From the NCBI GenBank assembly GCA_028280615.1, contig JANQLK010000033.1:1-64000 (forward strand): DNA of 64,000 nucleotides, written 5' to 3'. Within the stretch, counting starts at the first letter, position 1. Each line of letters starts with the position of its first letter. The position numbers and the translations under genes are program-made. Source of the DNA: Woeseiaceae bacterium (lineage in GTDB: Bacteria; Pseudomonadota; Gammaproteobacteria; Steroidobacterales; Woeseiaceae). This document shows, piece by piece, positions 55,199 through 63,832 of the stretch. The notes under the pieces are model-generated. The model searched no databases, was not told where the DNA came from, and was given only the letters and a program-made list of their open reading frames with translations.

Positions 55199-56386
55199 TC
55201 AGCTGCCGCCGAAGCCTCGCGTCCCCTCGGCGAGCGCGCTCGCCAGCCGACGGTCACGCTCGGAAAGCAGCGGGTTCCAGAGATCGAAGATCATCACGAC
55301 GCGAAGCTCGTCGCTGTCGTTCCAGGCCTCGTGCTCGAGCGTGTCATCGAACACCAGCGCCCTGCCGGGTTGCCACTCGCGCGTCTCGAAGCCGACGCGA
55401 ATACCGCAGTCGGGAGGCACGATCAGCGGCAGATGACCGATGACGCGCGCGTTACTCTCGCCGTGATGCGGCGGAATACGCGTGTGCGGCTTGAGCGCCG
55501 AGAAGAATACGTTCGGGCACAGGCCGCTCAGCGTGCACAGCGGCTGGCTTTCGATGAGCGCGCGGGTCCTGGGGCAGCTCGCAAGGTTCTCCTCGACGGG
55601 CTTGCCGCCCTTGTACAGGTGAAACGCGTTCCAGTCGCTCGAGTGATTGAGATGCGCCCACTGGTTGACCGGTTCACCGGGCCGATAGGCGATGTACGGC
55701 GCAAAGCCGTCTTCGCGCTCGGCGAGCGCATGTACGAGTTCGTCGCGTATCGCATCGGTATGCCGCTCGAACTCCGCGAGAAACGGAAACTGCTCGCGTT
55801 CGAAAAACGGAATCGCGGGCAGTCTGGGAATGTACAGCTGGTTGCTGTTGGACAGGTACGGCTCGGTCAGCCCGGCGCGGATCGAGATCGCCTCGTCCCA
55901 GCGCTCGGCGTCGCCGCCGTCGAGCTCGGCCCTGAGGCTCGCGAGCCGGTCGCCAAGGTGCCGGCTCAAACCCGCTGCGTGGTTGCCGACGTAGCGTTTG
56001 GCATGCGTGAGCTCGGCCTTGAGCTGTTCGGGCCAGTAGGGCTCGTCGGGCGTCACGCGCAGCGCGTAGCGGTACATGCTGGCCGCGAGCGTCACATTGC
56101 CCTGGCCCTCGTACCAGTTGCCCTTGAGCAGCAGGCCGGGAACGTAGTACGGGTCGACCGCGAGCGCCTCCTCGATCGCGCCGAATTCGCCCTTGACGTC
56201 GCCGGCCCGGCCGCGGATGCCGGCCAGTGTGATCCAGGCCAGAAGGTCGTCGGGCCGCGCCGTGAGCACTTCCACCATGCGGGCCTCGGCCGCGGTGTAG
56301 TCGCCGGCCTGCGCCAGCGCGATGGCCTCCTGGACCAGGGAAGGCGGCGGACCGAAGTCCGCCGCCTGTTCGCTGGATTGCTTCAC
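55199..56386 (-). CDS. TPR protein fused to aspartyl/asparaginyl beta-hydroxylase domain
   Basis: 395 residues. The N-terminal third has TPR-like helices (about 12-130: LVQEAIALAQAGDYTAAEARMVEVLTARPDDLLAW in parts). The C-terminal AspH domain (PF05118) shows the two iron-binding His in PPHHGESNARVIGHLPL and FDDTLEHEAWN, and the 2-oxoglutarate-binding Arg after LR. No signal peptide, so it is expected in the cytoplasm. It begins 1 base after the stop of a large TonB-dependent receptor gene, which is unusual for a cytoplasmic oxygenase and suggests a common pathway. Confidence 0.88.
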   Translation of the reverse strand: MKQSSEQAADFGPPPSLVQEAIALAQAGDYTAAEARMVEVLTARPDDLLAWITLAGIRGRAGDVKGEFGAIEEALAVDPYYVPGLLLKGNWYEGQGNVTLAASMYRYALRVTPDEPYWPEQLKAELTHAKRYVGNHAAGLSRHLGDRLASLRAELDGGDAERWDEAISIRAGLTEPYLSNSNQLYIPRLPAIPFFEREQFPFLAEFERHTDAIRDELVHALAEREDGFAPYIAYRPGEPVNQWAHLNHSSDWNAFHLYKGGKPVEENLASCPRTRALIESQPLCTLSGLCPNVFFSALKPHTRIPPHHGESNARVIGHLPLIVPPDCGIRVGFETREWQPGRALVFDDTLEHEAWNDSDELRVVMIFDLWNPLLSERDRRLASALAEGTRGFGGS

Positions 56387-56387
56387 C

Positions 56388-59300
56388 TCAGAACTGCATG
56401 TTGAAGCCAGCCGTGTACACGGTACCGAGCGAGTCGTACAGGCTCGGGAACGTGTTGCCGGAGTTGGCAGCCGTCGTGCCTGCCTCGTTGCCGACCACGG
56501 GCGGATCCTCGTCGAAGATGTTGTAGATCGCGAGGTTCACGCCGATCTCGTCCGTCACCTGCCAGGTGCCGGTCAGGTCGATGTAGTTGACCGAGTCGAT
56601 CGACCGGAACGCCGGGAAGGCATCCGCGAACTGTGGCGTTTCGATGTCGGCGCTGCCGATATGACGCCAGAGGTAGGACACCATCATGTCTTCGTTGAAG
56701 AACCAGCTCGTGCGCTGGATCCAGCGCGTGTCCGGCAGCGGGTTGCCGCAGGTGTTGCCGTAGCGGCCCACGCAGTCCACGACGTTGACGAACGGCGACG
56801 ACAGCGATTCCTGGGTCAGGTAGTGGTTCACCGTGCCGGAAATGTCGACCTCGCCGAACCGGCCCGCGTCGACCGTGAACGATGCGGATACTTCGATACC
56901 TTCAGCGATCAGGTACTCGAGGTTCTGCGTGAACGCGTTGGTACCCGAACCCGGCAGGGTCAGGGTGCCGCCTACGCGGTTCACCTGGTTGCACACGCTG
57001 GCAATGCCGGCGATGTAGCAGCCGTCGAGGATCTCCTGCGAGGTCAGCTCACCGATCACGTCCTCGATCTCGATGTTGTAGTAGTCGGCCGACAGCACGA
57101 GATTCGGGATCACGTTGAAGTCGGGCGTCCAGACCACACCGATCGTCGTCGTGTCTGCCGTCTCGGGACCGGGCAACGCGTTCGGGTTGGTACCCTCGAA
57201 GTTGTTGACCTGGCCCGCCACGATGTCCTCGACGGTCCCGACCTGCGCCTGCGACATGCCCGTGGACAGGCACAGCGCGTTCAACGTTGCGTCGATGTTG
57301 TCCACATTCACAATGGAGCAGGGATCGATGAGCGCGTTCTCGAGACCGCTCGTGACCGGCGATCCGATCTCCGCGACGTTCGGTGCGCGCACGGCCTGCT
57401 GCTGCATCGCGCGGATCAACAGCGAGTCGATCGGGCGCCAGCTGATGCCTGCCTTCCACGTGTCGTTCGAACCGACGTGGCTGTAGTCCGACGCACGCCA
57501 GCCGACCTCGAGGGCCAGCGATTCGATGCCCGTGACGCCATCGACGAGCGGCAAGAAGCCTTCGAAGAAGAACTCGTTGACGTCGAAACTGGCGCCGACG
57601 GGCAGGCGGTTGCCGCCCGCACCACCGAGACAGCTTTCCGGAAGGAGCTTCCAGCACTCGTCCGGCGTGGTCTGGCCGCTTTCCTCGCGGAACTCGTAGC
57701 CCAGGCTCACTGCCAGCGGCGACACCGCGGTCGGCAGCTGGACTGCGTTGACCGGACCCGTCACGGCGCCCGTGATGATCGTCTGCTTGTACTTCTCGTC
57801 CTCGATGGCCGAGGCGCTGTTGGCCGCGATCATCGGGTCGGTGATCGAGCCGAAACCGCCGAACAGGTTGATCGGCACGCAGCCCGCGGACGGGTTGTCG
57901 CCAAGGCAGGTCACGCCGTCCTCGGTGCGAATCGATTCCTCGATCGCGTCGACGTTGGTGTAGCCCGCCGAGATGTTCGAGCGATCCGACTCGCCGCGCT
58001 GGAACGACACGTCGTAGTCGAAGTCCGCGAACAGGTTGCCCCTGGCACCGACCGTCGCCTGGAACATGTTGGCGTTGAACACCGTGGAGCGGTTGCCGAA
58101 CTCGACCGTGCGTCGACGGTAGGAGATGCTGAGTTCGTCTCCCTCGTCCACGATGCCGTCGCCGTTGGTGTCGCGCCAGTTGACGAAGCTCGGGCTCTCC
58201 GGATCCATGTTGGCGCCACCGCAGGTCACGTCGGCACACACGGTGTCGTTGGCGACGCCCGCGTTCGCGGCTGCGAGGATCGTGCTGCGTGCGCTGTCGC
58301 TCATCAACGGGTTGTTCATATTCGTGAAGAAGTTGAATCCGAAGATGCCCGACGGGGCGACCTGCTGGGTCACGTTGATCGACGAGTAGCGGAAGCTGCC
58401 GTAAGCCTCGAGCTTCTCGCTGACTTCCAGACGGCCGATCGCCATGCCGCCCCAGCGCTGCTGCGGGGTCTGGTACAGGTTCAGCGGGTTGAAGTTGAAT
58501 ACGCTGCAATCGTCGCCGAGCGTGCCGTCGTCGCGGAACTGGCCGAGGGCCGGACCGCCCGCGATCGAGACCCGCGTCGGCACGGTCGTCGTCGAGCCGC
58601 CTTCGGCTACCGCGCCCGGACCGCCGCAGCCTGCCGGAGCGGGTGCGGGCACGTCACCTGCCAGGAAGCGATCGTAGTTCGCGCCTGACTTCGTGTCGAT
58701 ACCGAGCTGGCCGAGCGGACGCTGGCCGAACAGGACCGGCTCGCGATCGGCCCAGTTGAAGTTCAGCACCACGTTGCCCGCGCCGTCGAAGGCGTTGGCG
58801 CCGATCGTGATCGCTGCGCTCTGCTGCGTGCCGTCCCCTTCCGAGGTCTCGGTCCAGTTGTAGCGAACGTCGACGCCCTCGAAGTCCTTCTTCATGACGA
58901 AGTTCAGCGCGCCTGCGATGGCGTCGGAGCCGTACACGGCGGATGCGCCACCCGTGATGATGTCGATGCGCTCGATCAGCGCCGTCGGTATCGTCTGCAG
59001 GTCGACAAGGCCCTCGATGCTGTACGGCGTTGCGCGCTTGCCGTCGATCAGCACCAGGTTACGCTCCTCGCCGAGACCGCGCAGATCGACTGTCGCGGCA
59101 CCGTCGGAGCCGTTGTTGACGTTCTGCCCGTCATCGGGCTTGGTAATCGGCAACAGCCTCAGGATGCGTTCTACCTCGGGCTGTGCCTGCAACTCGATTT
59201 CGTCCGCGCCGACCGAATAGATCGGGCTGGACGAGACGACCCCGGGCACCGTGATTCGCGTTCCGGTAACCGTGATCTCCTCGAGCTGCGCGTCTTCGTC

Positions 59301-59399
59301 CTGGGCAACCGCGCTTTGCGATGTGCCCAGTACGGCAAAGCCGGCTGTAACGCCCAATGCGAGCCTTACCGCCGCGCTTACGCGTGGGTTGGTTTTCAT
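56388..59399 (-). CDS. large TonB-dependent receptor
   Basis: 1003 residues with a signal peptide (about 1-33, ending AVAQ). The TonB box and plug start reads LEEITVTGTRI; plug motifs are VNNGSDGAATVDLRGLGEERNLVLIDGKR and IITGGASAVYGSDAIAGALNFVMKKD. The barrel occupies about residues 190-1003 and ends DSLGTVYTAGFNMQF. The length and the GGASAVYGSDAIAGALNF segment fit the receptors for carbohydrates, peptides or other larger nutrients found in many gammaproteobacteria. GGAGGGG precedes the ATG. It forms a probable operon with the TPR-AspH gene. Confidence 0.9.
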   Translation of the reverse strand: MKTNPRVSAAVRLALGVTAGFAVLGTSQSAVAQDEDAQLEEITVTGTRITVPGVVSSSPIYSVGADEIELQAQPEVERILRLLPITKPDDGQNVNNGSDGAATVDLRGLGEERNLVLIDGKRATPYSIEGLVDLQTIPTALIERIDIITGGASAVYGSDAIAGALNFVMKKDFEGVDVRYNWTETSEGDGTQQSAAITIGANAFDGAGNVVLNFNWADREPVLFGQRPLGQLGIDTKSGANYDRFLAGDVPAPAPAGCGGPGAVAEGGSTTTVPTRVSIAGGPALGQFRDDGTLGDDCSVFNFNPLNLYQTPQQRWGGMAIGRLEVSEKLEAYGSFRYSSINVTQQVAPSGIFGFNFFTNMNNPLMSDSARSTILAAANAGVANDTVCADVTCGGANMDPESPSFVNWRDTNGDGIVDEGDELSISYRRRTVEFGNRSTVFNANMFQATVGARGNLFADFDYDVSFQRGESDRSNISAGYTNVDAIEESIRTEDGVTCLGDNPSAGCVPINLFGGFGSITDPMIAANSASAIEDEKYKQTIITGAVTGPVNAVQLPTAVSPLAVSLGYEFREESGQTTPDECWKLLPESCLGGAGGNRLPVGASFDVNEFFFEGFLPLVDGVTGIESLALEVGWRASDYSHVGSNDTWKAGISWRPIDSLLIRAMQQQAVRAPNVAEIGSPVTSGLENALIDPCSIVNVDNIDATLNALCLSTGMSQAQVGTVEDIVAGQVNNFEGTNPNALPGPETADTTTIGVVWTPDFNVIPNLVLSADYYNIEIEDVIGELTSQEILDGCYIAGIASVCNQVNRVGGTLTLPGSGTNAFTQNLEYLIAEGIEVSASFTVDAGRFGEVDISGTVNHYLTQESLSSPFVNVVDCVGRYGNTCGNPLPDTRWIQRTSWFFNEDMMVSYLWRHIGSADIETPQFADAFPAFRSIDSVNYIDLTGTWQVTDEIGVNLAIYNIFDEDPPVVGNEAGTTAANSGNTFPSLYDSLGTVYTAGFNMQF

Positions 59400-59747
59400 G
59401 TTGATCCCCTCCGTTCATATGCCTAATGGGTATTCCACTTTGATCGGAACCAGACTCTCGGGCCCCGATCGAACGTCGTGTCACCGGACAACACCCCGTC
59501 CAGTAGCAACCGTCCGTGTTGCGAATTTCCTATAAGCAGTTTCGCGACTTAAATATCGTTGCGTTATCGATACGCTCGAAACTTATTCGCTGATGGAATA
59601 ATTAGTTGTTACGTTGCTTCCAAGCGACCAGGGAACTTTTCATATGCCTTTACGGGCATAAAACGCGCTCAAGCGTTGCTAAAATGCGACGAGTGGAGGC
59701 CGCGCAAAGCCTGCGTTTGCGCGAAACTATGGGGGTATTTGCAACGG
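59400..59747. other. 348-bp leader of the TonB receptor gene with two similar dyads
   Basis: No gene is seen. The 11-mer TTCATATGCCT occurs at 59414-59424 and 59639-59649. In the second copy TATGCC/GGCATA (59643-59648 with 59655-59660) is a perfect 6-bp dyad; the first copy has a shorter match (GCC/GGG). The region 59520-59650 is AT-rich and probably holds the receptor promoter, though no clear -35/-10 pair could be fixed. Confidence 0.4.
59702..59722 (-). terminator. hairpin downstream of the histidine kinase gene
   Basis: GCGCAAA/TTTGCGC, a perfect 7-bp stem with a 7-base loop, 26 bases after the kinase stop codon (59748). On the transcribed strand it is not followed by a T-run, so termination is probable but not certain. 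Confidence 0.4.
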
Positions 59748-61058
59748 CTAGCTGAAGACCAGGCGCACGGTCGTACCGGCGGGTCCGGTGTCGATCGCGA
59801 TGTCACCGCCGTGCGCGGTCATGATTTGTCGGCATAACGACAGACCGATTCCGCTGCCATCGCGCTTGGTCGTGAAGAACGGAATGAAGACCTGGTCGAC
59901 GTCGGTGTCGGGAATACCCGGGCCGTTATCGTGTATGGCTATGACCACGCGGCCAAGATCGAAACCGCCGGTCAGGCGTAGGTGGCCGTCGTCCGTCTCG
60001 GCGACCGCCTCGGCGGCGTTCTTGATCAGGTTGATGAGCAGCTGCTCGAGCAGATCGCGATCCGCGAAGACCTCGAGCGAGTCGGGGGTGACCTCGACGT
60101 CGACGCCGGCACTGCCAAGCGATGGCTGCATGAGCGTCGTCGTGGCCCTGAGCAGGCCGACCACGGACAGATTCTCGGGTTTGGGTTCGGGCACGCGCAA
60201 GAGCTCGCGGTAGCGCGAGACGAAATTGATGAGGCCGTCACTGCGCCGCCCGATTGTCGTGACGGCCTCGCGGATGTCGGCGGCGGCGCCGGGTTCGTCG
60301 AGCATCGCGACCGTGGTCTGGGCGAGGCTCGTGACGGGCGTCAGCGTGTTCATGATCTCGTGCGTCAGCACCCGGATGAGATTGCGCCAGGCGCTGGACT
60401 CGCGCGCGGACAGTTCACCCGACAGGTTCTCGATCGAATACAAGCGTTCCACCTCGCCCGCCATGCGAATCTCGGCCACCGACACGCGAAGCTCGACCGG
60501 CACGCCGCGCAGCGCCGTCTGCAGCATGCGCTGCTGGCCCGCCTCGATGCCGTCGAGCGCGCCCGGCAGGCGTTCGTCGATGGCCGCGAGATCGTCGAGG
60601 TGGGCGAGACCCGGCAGGCCGGTCAGCCGCCGCGCCGGGTGATTGACGAGCGACAGCGAACCGTCGGCGCGCGCCGCGAAGAACGGCACGGGGACGTGGC
60701 GAACCACGGTATCGAGGTAGGTGGCCTTGAGGTCCCGGTCGGCACGAGCCTCCTGGAAGCGGCCGAGGACCGCGTTGAACGCCTGCTTGAGCTCGGCATC
60801 GACCTCGTCCTCGATGAAGCGGCGCGTGAAATCCTCGTAGTTGACGGCCGCGAAGAACTCCTCGAGCGCGTCGACGTGTGCCCGCACCGATTTCAATAAC
60901 CCGAACACCTGCAGCAGAACGAGGCCCGCGAGCACGAGGGGCACCGCGATCGCGCTCGTCGTGACCAGGATCCATGCGAGCAACGATAGAGACAGGCCCA
61001 GGAGCACGACCTGTACGACGACAAGTAGCCTGAACCGGCTGCGCAGGCGCTTAATCAC
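59748..61058 (-). CDS. NtrY-like membrane sensor histidine kinase
   Basis: 436 residues. Two membrane segments (about 10-30 and 38-55), a PAS-like region (about 105-200), a DHp domain with the phosphorylated His233 (LIRVLTHEIMNTLTPV), and an ATPase domain with LINLIKNAAEAV (N box), DNGPGIPDTD and GSGIGLSLC (G boxes). The HEIMNTLTP sequence is typical of NtrY-like kinases that pair with NtrC-type regulators. It overlaps the regulator gene by 4 bases (61055-61058). The signal is unknown. Confidence 0.9.
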   Translation of the reverse strand: MIKRLRSRFRLLVVVQVVLLGLSLSLLAWILVTTSAIAVPLVLAGLVLLQVFGLLKSVRAHVDALEEFFAAVNYEDFTRRFIEDEVDAELKQAFNAVLGRFQEARADRDLKATYLDTVVRHVPVPFFAARADGSLSLVNHPARRLTGLPGLAHLDDLAAIDERLPGALDGIEAGQQRMLQTALRGVPVELRVSVAEIRMAGEVERLYSIENLSGELSARESSAWRNLIRVLTHEIMNTLTPVTSLAQTTVAMLDEPGAAADIREAVTTIGRRSDGLINFVSRYRELLRVPEPKPENLSVVGLLRATTTLMQPSLGSAGVDVEVTPDSLEVFADRDLLEQLLINLIKNAAEAVAETDDGHLRLTGGFDLGRVVIAIHDNGPGIPDTDVDQVFIPFFTTKRDGSGIGLSLCRQIMTAHGGDIAIDTGPAGTTVRLVFS

Positions 61059-62392
61059 AAACCGTGCTTCTCGATCCGGCGATACAGCGCGGCGCGCGTG
61101 ATCCCGAGAGCGCTCGCCGCGTGTGAAATGTTGCCCGAAGCCTCGCGAATGGCTGTTTCGACCAGGCGCCGTTCGTTGGCTTCGAGGTTGAGCGTCGCGA
61201 TGTCGGCCGCCGGCGCCGGCGGCAGCAGGCTGAAGTCGGCCGCGGCGAGTTCGCCGCCCTCGGCCAGTATGACCGCGCGCTCGACGGCATGCTCGAGTTC
61301 GCGGACGTTGCCCGGCCAGCGGTGCGCCGCCAGCGCGTCGAGCGCGCCCGCGGCGAGCGGTTTCGCGGGCAGGCGGTGGCGCCGCGATGCGTGGGCGATG
61401 AAGCGCTCGACCAGGGCCGGCAAGTCCTCGAGCCGTTCTCGGAGCGGTGGCAGCGTGACCTCGATCGTGTTGATGCGGTACAGCAGGTCCTCGCGGAACT
61501 CGCCGCGCTCCACCATGTCCTCGAGCGGCCGGTTGGTGGCGGCAATCAGCCGGACGTCGACGCTCAAGGCACGGTCGCTGCCGAGCGGAGCGACCTCCTT
61601 CGCCTCGAGAGCGCGCAACAGCTTGTTTTGCAGCGCCAGGGGCAGGTTGCCAATCTCGTCCAGGAACAGCGTGCCGCCGTCCGCGGCCTGGAAGCGGCCG
61701 GGCCGGTCCCGGTCCGCACCCGTGAACGCTCCGGCCCGGTGGCCGAACAGCTCGCTTTCAAACAGCGTCTCCGCCACGGCGCCGAGGTCGGCCGTGACCA
61801 GCGCGCGGCTGGCACGCTTCGAACGCCGGTGCAGCGCCCGCGCGACGAGCTCCTTGCCCGTACCGTTCTCGCCGCGCACGAGCACGGTTGCATCGGTCGG
61901 CGCCACGCGATCGATCACGCGCATGACCTCCTGCATGGCCGGCGCCGCGGCGATCATTTCGGTCGCCGGCGGCGGCTCGGACAGCGCCGAGACCGTGGCC
62001 CGGGTTTGCCTGAGTTCGGCCGCCACCTTGATCGTCGCGACCAGACGATCGTTCTGCCACGGCTTCAGGACAAAGTCGGCCGCGCCTTCGCGCATCGCCT
62101 GTACGGCCGTGTTGAGGTCACCGAACGCGGTCATGAGGATCACGACCGCGTCCTGATCTTCGCCGCGAATGACGTTCAGCCACTTGAGGCCCTCGGCGCC
62201 CGTGTTGCGGCCGATCGCGAAGTTCATGTCGATCAGGAACACGTCGACGGGCTCGGCCGCCATCAGGGTCACGATCTGTTCGGGATCGTCCGTGGTCCGG
62301 ACGTCGCTGAAATGCTGCCGCAACAGGAGCCGCGCCGCCGTCAGGACGTCGTTGTCGTCGTCGACGACGAGGATATTTGCAGGCGATCGCAC
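61055..62392 (-). CDS. sigma-54-dependent response regulator (NtrC family)
   Basis: 445 residues from GTG 62392; an ATG at 62473 would add 27 residues that overlap the upstream dyads. The receiver domain (ANILVVDDDNDVL) has phospho-acceptor Asp55 in FLIDMNF. The AAA+ domain has Walker A GENGTGKE, the sigma-54 contact loop GAFTGA within ELFGHRAGAFTGAD, Walker B GGTLFLDEIGNL, and RWPGNVRELEHAV. The C-terminal Fis-type helix-turn-helix is ASGNISHAASALGITRAALYRRI. It likely activates the divergent HlyD operon from the sites at 62412-62453. Confidence 0.92.
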   Translation of the reverse strand: MRSPANILVVDDDNDVLTAARLLLRQHFSDVRTTDDPEQIVTLMAAEPVDVFLIDMNFAIGRNTGAEGLKWLNVIRGEDQDAVVILMTAFGDLNTAVQAMREGAADFVLKPWQNDRLVATIKVAAELRQTRATVSALSEPPPATEMIAAAPAMQEVMRVIDRVAPTDATVLVRGENGTGKELVARALHRRSKRASRALVTADLGAVAETLFESELFGHRAGAFTGADRDRPGRFQAADGGTLFLDEIGNLPLALQNKLLRALEAKEVAPLGSDRALSVDVRLIAATNRPLEDMVERGEFREDLLYRINTIEVTLPPLRERLEDLPALVERFIAHASRRHRLPAKPLAAGALDALAAHRWPGNVRELEHAVERAVILAEGGELAAADFSLLPPAPAADIATLNLEANERRLVETAIREASGNISHAASALGITRAALYRRIEKHGL

Positions 62393-62411
62393 AGACCAAG
62401 GGTACTGACTC

Positions 62412-62453
62412 GGGTGTTCGAAATCGATCACCCGGTTGCGAAATCGAACACCC
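62412..62453. promoter_or_regulatory. two adjacent dyad sites, probable binding sites of the NtrC-type regulator
   Basis: Site 1 (62412-62433) has perfect GGGTG/CACCC arms; site 2 (62434-62453) is a similar sequence with GGTT and ACACC arms. Both contain CGAAATCGA cores. They are side by side, 22 bases apart (about two helical turns), and end 50 bases before the sigma-54 promoter, the usual position for enhancer sites. They also lie just before the regulator gene, so autoregulation is possible. Confidence 0.75.
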
Positions 62454-62502
62454 GTTCCGGCCCGTACCGGCATAAGTCATTGATTCCTTTGAGCCCGGGA
62501 CT

Positions 62503-62518
62503 TGGCACGGCACTTGCT
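62503..62518 (+). promoter_or_regulatory. sigma-54 (-24/-12) promoter of the HlyD/ABC operon
   Basis: TGGCACG-N4-TTGCT, an almost perfect match to the consensus, with the invariant GG at 62504-62505 and GC at 62516-62517, 10 bases between. Transcription would begin near 62529. It faces the HlyD gene and lies downstream of the two dyads, which supports activation by the adjacent NtrC-family regulator. Confidence 0.9.
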
Positions 62519-62562
62519 CCCATACTGGCATGAGCAGCCAGCACAGCACCTCGCCGAACGGC

Positions 62563-63813
62563 ATGGACAGGACGATCAAACGCCGCGACCGCAGACCGCT
62601 ACTCGCGGTGGCGGCAATCGCGGCCGTCGTCGTCATCGGCGGCGCCTACTGGGCCCTGTCCGACCCGGGCACGTCGTTTACGCTCGACGGCCAGCGTATC
62701 CGTACGGCCAAGGTCGAGCGCGGCGTCTACGAGGATTACATCCCGCTGCGCGCAAGCGTCGAGCCGGAGCGCACGGTGTTTCTCGATGCCATCGAGGGCG
62801 GCCGCGTCGAGGCGATCCTCGTCGAGGAAGGCGCGTTCGTCGAGCAGGGCCAGCCGCTCGTCGAGCTGTCCAATACGACCCTGCAGCTCGACGTCATCGC
62901 ACGCGAGGCCGAGGTCAGCGAACAGCTCAACAACCTGCGCAACACGCAGCTCGCGATCGAACAGAACCGCTTGAGCCTCAAGAGCGAGCTGATCGAGATC
63001 GACTACCAGATCGCGCGGCTGTCGCGGCTCGTGAACCGCTACATCGAGCTCGAAGGCAACCAGTTCATTTCCAAGAACGAATACGAAGACGCCGTCGACG
63101 AGCTCGCCTACTGGAAGAACCGGCGCGAGGTGACGCGCGAGAGCCAGGCGCAGGACGAGAAAATCCGTCTCGCCCAGATCGAGCAGCTCGAGGCCTCGGT
63201 CGCGCAGCTCGAAAAAAACCTCTCGCTTGCAAGGGCGAATCTCGAAAACCTGCTGGTCCGCGCGCCGCGCGCCGGCCAGCTCACGTCGCTCGATGCCGAG
63301 ATCGGCGAGTCGAAGTCGCGCGGCGAACGGCTCGGCCAGATCGACGACGTCGACCGCTTCAAGGCCGTGGCGCTCGTCAACGAGTTCTACCTGAACCGCG
63401 TCCGTATCGGTCAGCGCGCCGAGCTCGAGTTCGATGGCGAACGCTACGAACTCGAGATCAGCAAACTGTACCCCGAGGTCCAGGCGTCGCAGTTCGAGGT
63501 GGACCTCAAATTCACGAGCGAGGAGCCCGACGACATTCGCCGCGGCCAGACGCTCAACATGCGCCTCGTGCTCGGTGACTTGAGCGAAGAGGCCACGCTG
63601 GTCGCCAACGGGCCGTTCTTCAACGACACGGGCGGCGCCTGGGTGTTCGTGCTCGACCCGGACCGACGGGTAGCCGTGCGCCGCGATGTCGAGCTCGGAC
63701 GCCGCAATCCCAACAGCATCGAGGTGCTGGGCGGTCTCGTCGACGGCGACGAGATCATCATCTCCTCGTATTCGAATTTCATCACCGTCGACAGGCTGTT
63801 TATCGACGACTAA
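62563..63813 (+). CDS. HlyD/MacA family periplasmic adaptor
   Basis: 416 residues from ATG 62563, chosen because the sigma-54 promoter would start mRNA near 62529, leaving the in-frame ATG at 62530 almost leaderless. One membrane helix near the N-terminus ([20 protein letters not shown]) is followed by a beta-barrel/lipoyl-like domain ([23 protein letters not shown]), a long coiled-coil hairpin (about 90-230), and the returning half. This is the adaptor of a MacAB-type or similar tripartite exporter. A MacB/LolD-like ATPase gene begins 19 bases later. Confidence 0.9.
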   Translation: MDRTIKRRDRRPLLAVAAIAAVVVIGGAYWALSDPGTSFTLDGQRIRTAKVERGVYEDYIPLRASVEPERTVFLDAIEGGRVEAILVEEGAFVEQGQPLVELSNTTLQLDVIAREAEVSEQLNNLRNTQLAIEQNRLSLKSELIEIDYQIARLSRLVNRYIELEGNQFISKNEYEDAVDELAYWKNRREVTRESQAQDEKIRLAQIEQLEASVAQLEKNLSLARANLENLLVRAPRAGQLTSLDAEIGESKSRGERLGQIDDVDRFKAVALVNEFYLNRVRIGQRAELEFDGERYELEISKLYPEVQASQFEVDLKFTSEEPDDIRRGQTLNMRLVLGDLSEEATLVANGPFFNDTGGAWVFVLDPDRRVAVRRDVELGRRNPNSIEVLGGLVDGDEIIISSYSNFITVDRLFIDD

Positions 63814-63832
63814 ACGCTCCAGAGGCAAAACC

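Noticed and set aside
56322..58688. 788-codon open frame on the plus strand opposite the TonB receptor
   Set aside because: No recognisable domain and His/Arg/Val-rich composition; the minus-strand receptor explains the region fully.
61289..62533. 414-codon open frame on the plus strand opposite the NtrC-family regulator
   Set aside because: The opposite frame lacks any motif, while the regulator shows all receiver and AAA+ motifs.
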